From: Celeribacter neptunius
GTDB lineage: Bacteria; Pseudomonadota; Alphaproteobacteria; Rhodobacterales; Rhodobacteraceae
Assembly: GCF_900113955.1 (NCBI RefSeq)
Contig: NZ_FORH01000009.1
Location: 1 to 64,000, forward strand
Direction of reading: 5' to 3'
DNA length: 64,000 nt
The notes beneath the pieces are model-generated. The model did not search any database. It saw nothing but the letters and a program-made list of their open reading frames with translations, and had not been told where the DNA came from. The translations under genes were made by a program, and so were the position numbers. Of the stretch, positions 48,225 through 55,724 are shown in pieces. Numbering within the stretch: position 1 is the stretch's first letter; each line of letters begins with the position of its first letter.

Positions 48225-50648
48225 ATGACGCAAAGCCCGACAGGGGTCTCCGCACAAAGGGATCTGTTTGCCGCCTACCGGCAAACCCCCGGCGTGGCCG
48301 ATGAGCTGTTTGATGCCTCGGGCCAGATGCGGCCCGTCTGGCGCCGTTTCGTGGAACGGTTTTCCCGGCTGTCGCCCGAGGATATTCAGGCGCGGTTTGA
48401 GCGCGGCAATCAATATCTGCGCGATGCCGGTGTGTTCTACCGGCAATATTCCAATGATCCGCTGACCGAGCGCGACTGGCCGCTCTCGCATATCCCGGTG
48501 ATCCTGCACGAGGAGGAATGGGAGCACATCTGCGAAGGGCTCACACAGCGCGCGGATCTCTTGGAACGGGTGATGGCCGATCTCTACGGGCCGGGGCAAC
48601 TGGTCTCGGACGGGCATTTGCCGGCTGAACTCATTGCCCGCTCGCCGCAATGGCTCCGTCCGATGGTCGGGGTCCAGCCGCGCGGCGGCCATTATCTGCA
48701 TTTCATCGCTTTCGAGATCGGGCGCTCGCCCGACGGATCGTGGTTCGTGCTGGGCGACCGGACACAGGCGCCCTCGGGTGCAGGGTTTGCGCTGGAGAAC
48801 CGGATGGCAACCGGGCGCATTTTCCCGGAACGTTTCCCGCGGGCGCATATCCACAGGCTCGCCGGCTTCTTCAGTGCTTTTCGCGACGCGATGGAGGATC
48901 TCGCCTCTCCATCTTTCAAACACCCGCGGGTGAGCGGTATCCTGACCCCGGGCCCCTCGAATGACACCTATTACGAGCACACCTATATCGCCCGCTATCT
49001 CGGGATGATGCTGCTCGAGGGTGAGGATATCGTGGTCGAGAATGGCGAGGCCATGGTGCGCACCATCGAGGGGCTGCAGCCCTTGGGCATGCTCTGGCGG
49101 CGGATCGATGCCAGTTTCGCCGATCCGCTGGAATTCAACCCGCATTCCCAGATCGGCACACCGGGCCTGATGGAAGCGGTGCGGACCGGGCATCTGGCGA
49201 TGGCCAATGCGCTTGGGTCCGGGGTTCTGGAAATGCGGGCGATGATGGCCTTCATGCCGCGGATTAGCGAGGTGCTGACCGGGGCATCTTTGCGCCTTCC
49301 GAATATCGCCACATGGTGGTGCGGCGGTGCCGCCGAGCGCGCCTATGTGCATGACAATGCCCAGAATATGCTGATCAGCCCGGCGGATGCGGTGAACCTG
49401 CCCTTCGATCTCGGCGCGACCACGGCGCTGGGCGGAGAGTTTCGCGGCACCGCCATGGGTTCGATCGCCGATTGGCTCGATCGCGAAGGCGACCGGCTGG
49501 TCGGTCAGGAGGCGGTGACCCTCTCGACCACACCGGCGTGGCAGGAGGATGGCGCGGGCGGTGGTTCGGTCGTGCCCAAGCCGATGACGGTGCGGGTGTT
49601 CGCGGCGCGAACGTCGAGCGGATGGAAATTCATGAAAGGCGGTTACGCCCGGATCGGACGCTCGGGCGATTCAACCGCACTGGCGATGCAGCGCGGCGGG
49701 TCCGTGGCCGATGTCTGGGTGGTCTCCGACCGGCCTCTGACACGGCATGCTACCCAAAGCGACAGGGATGAATCCTATCTGCGGGTCAGCCCGGGAACCT
49801 TGCCGGCACGTGCCGCCGACAATCTGTTCTGGCTCGGGCGCTATGTCGAACGGTTCGAGGATGCGGCACGTCTGGTCCGGGCCTATCATCTGCGGCTGGC
49901 GGCGACCGACAATCGTGGCGATGCGCGGCTCAAGTCCGTGCGCGCCTATCTCGCCGGTTTCGGCATCAATCTCGAGGAGCCTCTGCCCCATGCTTTGATC
50001 GCCCGGATCGTGGCGGCGCGCGGCTGTGCCATGCGGGTGCGTGACCGGTTTTCGACCGACGGGTTGCTGGCACTGGGCGATCTGTTGAAAACCGCGCGCC
50101 GGATGACCAAGACGGTGCAGCCCGGCGACGATTGCGCCCGCGCCATGTCGGTTCTGGTGCGCAAGATCGCCGGGATCAGCGGGCTTGTGCATGAGAACAT
50201 GTACCGTTCGAGCGGCTGGCGGTTCCTGAGTTTTGGCCGGGCGCTCGAGCGCGCCGATGCGGTGGCGGCCTTCTTGGCCGAATTTGCCGATCCCGGCGCC
50301 CCGGATGGCTCGCTCGATCTGGCGGTCGAGGTCGGGGATTCGATCATCACCCATCAGCGGCGCTACCGGGTTGAGACCAGCCGCAATGCGGTGGTCGATC
50401 TTCTGGCGCTCGATGCCGACAATCCGCGCGCGCTTCTGTTCCAGATCCGGGAGCTGCGCAGACATGCCGAAGCTCTGCCGCATGCCCATGAGCATGGCCG
50501 GCCCTCGGCGCTGTTGCGGGCGATCCTGCCGCTCGAGGCGGGGCTGGCCTGTGCCGCGCCGCAGGACGTGAGCTCGCAGCGTCTGATCGAGATCCGCGCG
50601 GAACTTGCGGGGATTTCAGATCTCCTGTCCTCGATCTATCTGAGGTGA
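48225..50648 (+). CDS. Circularly permuted ATP-grasp ligase fused to alpha-E domain
   Basis: Fusion of 807 residues. The first part (about 60-470) is a circularly permuted type 2 ATP-grasp enzyme, with YLRDAGVFYRQY, LGDRTQAPSGAGFALENRM, TPGPSNDTYYEHTYIARYLG and LPNIATWWCGG. ATP-grasp enzymes form amide bonds through acyl-phosphate intermediates. The second part (about 520-805) is the all-helical alpha-E domain (DUF403), beginning ARAADNLFWLGRYVERFEDAARL and ending with SSIYLR; it is of unknown function and nearly always linked to these ATP-grasps. In many genomes the two are separate genes. It starts 28 bases after the DUF2126 gene and ends 3 bases before the second transglutaminase. Confidence 0.88.
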   Translation: MTQSPTGVSAQRDLFAAYRQTPGVADELFDASGQMRPVWRRFVERFSRLSPEDIQARFERGNQYLRDAGVFYRQYSNDPLTERDWPLSHIPVILHEEEWEHICEGLTQRADLLERVMADLYGPGQLVSDGHLPAELIARSPQWLRPMVGVQPRGGHYLHFIAFEIGRSPDGSWFVLGDRTQAPSGAGFALENRMATGRIFPERFPRAHIHRLAGFFSAFRDAMEDLASPSFKHPRVSGILTPGPSNDTYYEHTYIARYLGMMLLEGEDIVVENGEAMVRTIEGLQPLGMLWRRIDASFADPLEFNPHSQIGTPGLMEAVRTGHLAMANALGSGVLEMRAMMAFMPRISEVLTGASLRLPNIATWWCGGAAERAYVHDNAQNMLISPADAVNLPFDLGATTALGGEFRGTAMGSIADWLDREGDRLVGQEAVTLSTTPAWQEDGAGGGSVVPKPMTVRVFAARTSSGWKFMKGGYARIGRSGDSTALAMQRGGSVADVWVVSDRPLTRHATQSDRDESYLRVSPGTLPARAADNLFWLGRYVERFEDAARLVRAYHLRLAATDNRGDARLKSVRAYLAGFGINLEEPLPHALIARIVAARGCAMRVRDRFSTDGLLALGDLLKTARRMTKTVQPGDDCARAMSVLVRKIAGISGLVHENMYRSSGWRFLSFGRALERADAVAAFLAEFADPGAPDGSLDLAVEVGDSIITHQRRYRVETSRNAVVDLLALDADNPRALLFQIRELRRHAEALPHAHEHGRPSALLRAILPLEAGLACAAPQDVSSQRLIEIRAELAGISDLLSSIYLR

Positions 50649-50651
50649 GCG

Positions 50652-51557
50652 ATGCTGTATGATCTGCGCCTGACCATCGAATACCGCTATGATGCGTCGT
50701 CGGATCGGACGCGCAACATTTTGCGGCTTTTGCCCGGTGATGTCGCCGGCGTGCAGCGGTTGGTGCAGCGGCGTCTGACCATCGAACCGCAGCCGCAGGA
50801 ACGGCGCGACGGGCGGGATTTCTTCGGCAATGAGACCTGTATGGTGGCCTGGCATCGCCCCATCGATGCGCTGATGTTGCATCTTTCGGCGCGAATCGAA
50901 CGGTTCGAACCGGCGCCGCTGCTGGATCTGTCGCCGCCGCTGGAGGAGCTGCATCAGGAGTTGATTCAGATGGCCTCGATCGCGCCCGGCTCGCCGCATC
51001 ATTTTGTGGCGGCCTCGCCACGCGTCAGGCTGTCCCCGAAGATCACCGACTATGGCTGGGACTGTCTTGAAACGACGGCAGAGCCGGGTGTGACGGTGCT
51101 CAAAGCGGTCGAGACCCTGGGCCGGGCGCTTCATCGCGACATGAGCTTCGATCCGGAAGCCACCGATGTGGATACCAGCCCCGAGGAGGCGTTCGAGAAC
51201 CGCCACGGGGTCTGTCAGGATTTCGCCCATGTGATGATCGCAGCGCTCAGAGGCATCGGCATTCCGGCGGGCTATGTCTCCGGCTTTCTGCGGACCTTTC
51301 CGCCGCCGGGTCAGCCACGTCTCGAAGGGGCGGATGCGATGCATGCCTGGGTGCGTGCCTGGGCCGGCAAACAGCTGGGCTGGGTTGAGTTCGACCCGAC
51401 GAACAATCAATTCGCCGGGTCGGATTACATCACGCTCGGGCACGGGCGCGATTATGGCGATGTCGCACCGGTGCGTGGTGCGCTGCGCTCCTCGGGCGGG
51501 CAGGACAGCGAACAGGCGGTCGATGTCCTGCCGCTGGAGATCAGCGCGCCGCGCTGA
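50652..51557 (+). CDS. Transglutaminase-like cysteine protease/amidase
   Basis: Cytosolic-looking protein of 301 residues: an N-terminal beta domain (LYDLRLTIEYRYDASSDRTRNILRLLP) followed by the papain-like transglutaminase core with C188 (NRHGVCQDFAH), H231 (DAMHAW) and D248 (VEFDPTNN), a complete triad. Together with the ATP-grasp/alpha-E and DUF2126 proteins it forms a tight three-gene operon. In known genomic surveys such transglutaminases are predicted to cleave or transfer amide bonds made by the ATP-grasp, for example removing a peptide tag. GAGGTGAG precedes the ATG. Confidence 0.9.
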   Translation: MLYDLRLTIEYRYDASSDRTRNILRLLPGDVAGVQRLVQRRLTIEPQPQERRDGRDFFGNETCMVAWHRPIDALMLHLSARIERFEPAPLLDLSPPLEELHQELIQMASIAPGSPHHFVAASPRVRLSPKITDYGWDCLETTAEPGVTVLKAVETLGRALHRDMSFDPEATDVDTSPEEAFENRHGVCQDFAHVMIAALRGIGIPAGYVSGFLRTFPPPGQPRLEGADAMHAWVRAWAGKQLGWVEFDPTNNQFAGSDYITLGHGRDYGDVAPVRGALRSSGGQDSEQAVDVLPLEISAPR

Positions 51558-51580
51558 GCGGCACTGAGCCGAACCGAGGC

Positions 51581-52552
51581 TCAGGCCGACGCAAGAAGCG
51601 CCTCGATATGTTTCGGTCCGGTGGGGCGGATACGGGTCGGGTTCAGCGCTTTGATCGCGTAATAGCCGCGGGTGATATGGTCCATGTTCACCGTCTCGCG
51701 AATGCCCGGCAGGCGGTAGATCCGTTCCATATAGGCCGAGAGACGCGGGTAATCGGCGATCTGTTTGCGGTTGCATTTGAACACGCCGTGATAGGCGGCA
51801 TCAAAGCGGATGAGCGTCACGAAAGTGCGGATGTCGGTTTCTGTGAAGCGGCCGCCGAACAGATACTCGCCGGTCAGCCGGGCTTCCAGCATGTCGAGGG
51901 TTTCGAACACGCCGGCGACGGCCTCGTCATAGGCCTCCTGAGACGAGGCAAACCCGGCCTTGTAGACGCCATTGTTGAGCTTGTCATAGATCTCCGGGTT
52001 GAGCGCCTCGATTTCAGCGGCGAGATCCTCGGGGTAGAGGCGCACCTGTTTGAATTCGAGGGCGATGAGCTCGTCAAAGGCCGTGTCGAACATGCGGACG
52101 ATGTCAGCGCTTTCATTGTTGACGATGGTCTGGGTCTTGGTGTCCCAGAGCACCGGCACGGTGGCCCGGCCGGACACGTTCGGATCGGCCTGGGTGTAAA
52201 GCTCGTGCATGTAGGTGGATCCGAAGAGCGGGTCTTCATCCGCGTCGTCATAGCCACCGAATTGCCAGCCCTGATCGGTCATCACCGGGTTCACCACGGT
52301 CACCGGAATGATCTCTTCGAGCCCTTTCAGACTCCGCGCCATCAGCGTGCGCGAGGCCCAGGGACAGATATAGGCGACATAGAGCCGGTAGCGCCCGGCT
52401 TCCGCCTTGAACCCGGCCTCCCCGGTCGGCCCTTTTGTGCCGTCCGGGGTGATCCAGTTGCGAAAGCTCGAGACCTGCCGCACAAAGCGGCCCTTGGCAT
52501 CGGCCTTTTGCACCGGGTCCCATTTCTTCGTCCATTTGCCGTCTACAAGCAT
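51581..52552 (-). CDS. Glutathionyl-hydroquinone reductase (YqjG/ECM4-like GST)
   Basis: Xi-class glutathione S-transferase of 323 residues. The N-terminal thioredoxin-like domain has the nucleophilic Cys63 in YICPWASR; the C-terminal helical domain includes IRTFVTLIRFDAAYHGVFKCNRKQI. The enzyme reduces glutathionyl-hydroquinones formed from quinones. Start ATG after GAGGAG, 10 bases beyond the ygiD-like stop. It is last of a four-gene leftward set. A CTGAGCC/GGCTCAG hairpin at 51564-51584 overlaps its stop and may end it. Confidence 0.93.
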   Translation of the reverse strand: MLVDGKWTKKWDPVQKADAKGRFVRQVSSFRNWITPDGTKGPTGEAGFKAEAGRYRLYVAYICPWASRTLMARSLKGLEEIIPVTVVNPVMTDQGWQFGGYDDADEDPLFGSTYMHELYTQADPNVSGRATVPVLWDTKTQTIVNNESADIVRMFDTAFDELIALEFKQVRLYPEDLAAEIEALNPEIYDKLNNGVYKAGFASSQEAYDEAVAGVFETLDMLEARLTGEYLFGGRFTETDIRTFVTLIRFDAAYHGVFKCNRKQIADYPRLSAYMERIYRLPGIRETVNMDHITRGYYAIKALNPTRIRPTGPKHIEALLASA

Positions 52553-52562
52553 GTCAGGCTCC

Positions 52563-53381
52563 TCAGTAGTAGATGAAGCTGCGCATCGAGACAGAGGCGA
52601 TGTCGATCGTGTCATTCATGAACAACAGCTGATCTTCCTTGTCGGAGGCGCCCGCGATGGTCAGGGCCGGCAGGTAGTGATCAAGCGACGGGTGCGCCAT
52701 CTTGAGCAGATTGCCGAGGCCGGTCCGGTCGGTGAGCGTGGCATGGTCGCGCATTTGCAGCCGGTCGGCGAAGAGCGTGTCGAATTCTTCCGCCCAGTCA
52801 TAGGCTTTGCCGCCAAAGCGCATGGTGCGCAGGTTGTGGACGATATTGCCGGAGCCGAGAATGAGCACGCCGCGATTGCGCAGCTCTTTCAGGCTCTGAC
52901 CGATCTCGAGGTGATGCGGCAGGTCGGCGCTCATGTCGATCGAGAGCTGAAATACCGGCACATCGGCCTCGGGGTAGAGGAATTTCAAGACAGACCAGGC
53001 GCCATGATCCAGACCCCAGGTGTCATCGCCCTCGGCATGGTGGCTGGCCAAAAGGCTCACCACTTCCTGCGCCATCTCGGGCGCCCCGGGGGCGGGGTAT
53101 TGCTGGGCGAAAAGCTCGTCTGGAAAGCCGTAGAAATCGTGAATGGTCTTGGGCATTTTCGAGATATTGACCAGGGTCGAGCCGCGGGTCATCCAATGCG
53201 CCGAGACCACGAGGATCGCCTGCGGATGCGGCAGGGCCTCGCCGAGTTTCTTCCAGCTGCGGGAATAGTCATTGTCCTCGATGGCGTTCATCGGGCTGCC
53301 ATGGCCGAGGAAGACGACCGGCAGGCGGTCGGAGGATTTGAGGCTGTCTTTGAGACGCTGAAGCTGTTGTACGATGCTCAT
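52563..53381 (-). CDS. 4,5-DOPA dioxygenase extradiol-like protein (YgiD/LigB family)
   Basis: Non-haem iron or zinc protein of 272 residues from the LigB/DODA family. Metal ligands are expected at H27 (VVFLGHGSP), H62 (VSAHWM) and the His in GSGNIVHNL, all present. GLDHGAWSVLKFLYPEADVPVFQLS is a family signature. It opens catechol-type rings such as DOPA; some bacterial members have other activities. AAAGGAG precedes the ATG. It sits between DoxX and the quinone-reducing GST, which supports a role with aromatic or quinone compounds. Confidence 0.9.
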   Translation of the reverse strand: MSIVQQLQRLKDSLKSSDRLPVVFLGHGSPMNAIEDNDYSRSWKKLGEALPHPQAILVVSAHWMTRGSTLVNISKMPKTIHDFYGFPDELFAQQYPAPGAPEMAQEVVSLLASHHAEGDDTWGLDHGAWSVLKFLYPEADVPVFQLSIDMSADLPHHLEIGQSLKELRNRGVLILGSGNIVHNLRTMRFGGKAYDWAEEFDTLFADRLQMRDHATLTDRTGLGNLLKMAHPSLDHYLPALTIAGASDKEDQLLFMNDTIDIASVSMRSFIYY

Positions 53382-53497
53382 GGCAGGCTCCTTTCAGAGG
53401 AAGATGTGTCTAGGGTAACCGGCGCTGCCGCGTCGAGATAGACGCGGCAGCGCGCGATGATTGTGCGAATTTATGAGCGCAAATTTCTGACGCGCAT

Positions 53498-53902
53498 TTA
53501 CCGGCGCTTGAGCGGGTAGAGCGCATAGGCGCCATCCCCGATCAGCGCGAGTGCGGCCTGCACCAGCGCCCACATCGCCGGGTATTCCCAGCCGCCGCCC
53601 GGGTTGCCGAAACCGAACCCATTGCCCCAATGGGCAAAGATCACAGCGCCCAGCAGCGGGAAGATCAGAGCGGCAGAAACCAGACGCGTGGCGATGCCGA
53701 GAATGAGCGCGATGCCACCGGCAATTTCCACGATCATGGTCAGGGCCCCGAGCCAGCCGGGCAGGCCGAGGCTTTCGAAAAAGCCCATGGTGCCGGCGGG
53801 CGTGAAGACGAAAAGCTTGGTCAGCCCGTGGATGAGGAACAGGGCGCCGGTGGTGAGACGCAGCAGCAGGGCGGCGTAGGGGGCGGTTTTCAGGTCGATC
53901 AT
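53498..53902 (-). CDS. DoxX-family membrane protein
   Basis: Inner-membrane protein of 134 residues with four hydrophobic segments and the DoxX signs LLRLTTGALFLIHGLTKL and GLPGWLGALTMIVEIAGGIALILGIATR. DoxX relatives take part in membrane redox (thiosulfate:quinone oxidoreductase, redox-linked detoxification), but most have no proven role. GGAG precedes the ATG. It is third from last in the LysR-adjacent operon, with a 116-base gap before the ygiD-like gene. Confidence 0.88.
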   Translation of the reverse strand: MIDLKTAPYAALLLRLTTGALFLIHGLTKLFVFTPAGTMGFFESLGLPGWLGALTMIVEIAGGIALILGIATRLVSAALIFPLLGAVIFAHWGNGFGFGNPGGGWEYPAMWALVQAALALIGDGAYALYPLKRR

Positions 53903-53923
53903 GTCATGTCTCCGATCAAAGGG

Positions 53924-54550
53924 TTACGCGGCGAGCCAGACGGGCGCGATATTGGTGCCCTGGCCGAGCATGTAGCCGAAGCTGATGTTCATGTAGCCGA
54001 GCGGTTCGAGGTAACGGGCATTCGACAGCCCGCCGGCATCGCGGGCGTCGAAGCCAGCATCATTGGCCAGTTCGATCACTCGCGCTTTGGCCGCGGCGTC
54101 GTCGGCGGCGACAAAGGTCTGTACCTTGCGGCCTTCGAGGGTCAGATCGCCCGCGTAAAGCTCGGCAAAGACGGTGTTGAAGGCTTTCACCACCGGCGCA
54201 TCGACCAGCTTGGCGATCTCTTCGGCGGCGGAAGAGGAATGGCCCAGCTGCAGGGCAGAGAAATCCTCGGTCACCGGGTTCGACAGATCGACGACGATCT
54301 TGCCGCTGAAATCGTTGGATTTCGCGATCTCAAGGCTGGCGTTGTACGGCGTTGCGAGGATCACCACCTCGGCCTGTTTGATGGCGGTGGCGACATCGGC
54401 GGCCTGAACCGTCACGCCCAGATCTTTCAGTTTCGCGGCGGCCTCCGTGCCACCGTTCTGGTCGGAAATGACGATGCCGTTCGAGGTCTTGGCGAGGGTG
54501 CGGGCGAGGCCGGAACCGATATTGCCGCTGCCGATAATTGCGATGTTCAT
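53924..54550 (-). CDS. NAD(P)-binding protein, F420-dependent NADP reductase-like
   Basis: Rossmann protein of 208 residues: IAIIGSGNIGSGLARTLA (6-23) and later VVILATPYNASLEIA, IVVDLSNPVTEDF and VVKAFNTVFAELYAG. These are typical of the npdG-like NADP oxidoreductase family. Rhodobacterales generally lack F420, so the cofactor pair is probably NADPH with an unknown partner. AAGGA precedes the ATG at 54550. It is the first gene of the leftward redox set and is divergent from the LysR gene. Confidence 0.87.
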   Translation of the reverse strand: MNIAIIGSGNIGSGLARTLAKTSNGIVISDQNGGTEAAAKLKDLGVTVQAADVATAIKQAEVVILATPYNASLEIAKSNDFSGKIVVDLSNPVTEDFSALQLGHSSSAAEEIAKLVDAPVVKAFNTVFAELYAGDLTLEGRKVQTFVAADDAAAKARVIELANDAGFDARDAGGLSNARYLEPLGYMNISFGYMLGQGTNIAPVWLAA

Positions 54551-54670
54551 GGTCTTGATCCTTATGTGTTGCTTGCGTCCCAGCCTGTCTGCCGTTGCTG
54601 ACGCCATGTGTTCTTTCGATGGGCTCAAGATGCGCCTTGTCTCGGCGGAATAAAATGGTGAAGGTGTGGA

Positions 54671-54684
54671 ATGACTTTCGTCAT
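54671..54684. promoter_or_regulatory. Candidate LysR-family operator
   Basis: Perfect palindrome ATGAC-TTTC-GTCAT in the 155-base divergent gap, 21 bases upstream of the LysR start. It is close to, but not exactly, the T-N11-A pattern (T-N10-A here). It fits an autoregulatory site. Confidence 0.4.
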
Positions 54685-54705
54685 ATTGTTCTTAATGGAG
54701 GTCTC

Positions 54706-55596
54706 ATGGATCTGATCGACGGATTGCGCGCTTTTGTGGCGACGGCGGAGACCGGCTCTTTCACCGCCGCGGCCGAACGGCTTGGCATGTCGAACCGGCT
54801 GAGTTCGAAATATGTCGCCGAGCTGGAGGATCGTCTGGGAGTGCGGCTGTTGCAGCGCACAACGCGCAGGGTCGGACTGACCGCCGCGGGGGAGGAATTG
54901 CTGGCCCGGGCGCCTGCGCTTCTCGATGAAATGGACGAGATGCTGGGTGCGGTCACCGAGGATTCGCGCGGCTTTTCCGGCGTGTTGCGGCTTTCGGCGC
55001 CGGTGACCTTTGGCGAGATCTACGTCAAGGATCTGCTCAGCCGTTTCACCGTGCGGCATCCCGATCTCACCATTGATCTGCGCCTGAGCGACAGCTTTGT
55101 CGATCTGGCGCGCGAGGGCATCGATCTGGCCTTTCGCATCGGGCGCTCCGATCTCTCGGTGTTGAAGGCGCGGAAGCTCGGCGAAATCCGCTCGGTTCTG
55201 GTCGCCTCGCCGGAGTATCTCGCCACCCATGGCACGCCAGAGCGGCCACAGGACCTGACCGGGCACAGCTGTATCGTCGATACCAATCGTCGGCGCGCGA
55301 CTCGTTGGGAATTCGGCGCCGAAGGTCAGGAAGAGGTGGTGGATGTGCCGAGCCGGTTCATGGTCAACAGCGCACGGGTGGCGCGGGATCTTGCCGCCGA
55401 GGGCATGGGCGTGGCCTTTTGCCCGCGTTTCGTGCTTGAAAAGGCGCTTGCCAGCGGGGATCTGGTCGAACTTTTGCCCGAAGTGACCAAGCCGGCCATC
55501 CCGGTGAGCGCGGTCTATCTCGAGGGGAGACGTTTGCCGCGCAAGGTGCGGGCGCTGATCGATTTCGCGGTTCAGGACTATCGCAACACCGGGTGA
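54706..55596 (+). CDS. LysR-family transcriptional regulator
   Basis: Protein of 296 residues. An N-terminal winged helix-turn-helix (FVATAETGSFTAAAERLGMSNRLSSKYVAELEDRLG, about 8-45) is followed by a substrate-binding domain (about 90-290). It belongs to the large AaeR/DhmR-like branch (GFSGVLRLSAPVTFGEIYV). AATGGAGG marks the ATG at 54706; an earlier in-frame start has no ribosome site. Divergence from the F420-reductase-like/DoxX/YgiD/GST set suggests it controls them, probably in response to a quinone or aromatic compound. Confidence 0.9.
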   Translation: MDLIDGLRAFVATAETGSFTAAAERLGMSNRLSSKYVAELEDRLGVRLLQRTTRRVGLTAAGEELLARAPALLDEMDEMLGAVTEDSRGFSGVLRLSAPVTFGEIYVKDLLSRFTVRHPDLTIDLRLSDSFVDLAREGIDLAFRIGRSDLSVLKARKLGEIRSVLVASPEYLATHGTPERPQDLTGHSCIVDTNRRRATRWEFGAEGQEEVVDVPSRFMVNSARVARDLAAEGMGVAFCPRFVLEKALASGDLVELLPEVTKPAIPVSAVYLEGRRLPRKVRALIDFAVQDYRNTG

Positions 55597-55724
55597 AGGG
55601 CGGAGAATGGCTGAACAAAACCCGAGAAACTTGACCTGAGCCAAGGTCAGCCCCCACCATGGACGTATAGCGTAGACCCGGACAGCGCCCGTGGTGGGTG
55701 CACAATCATCGGGAGGCACTCGCC

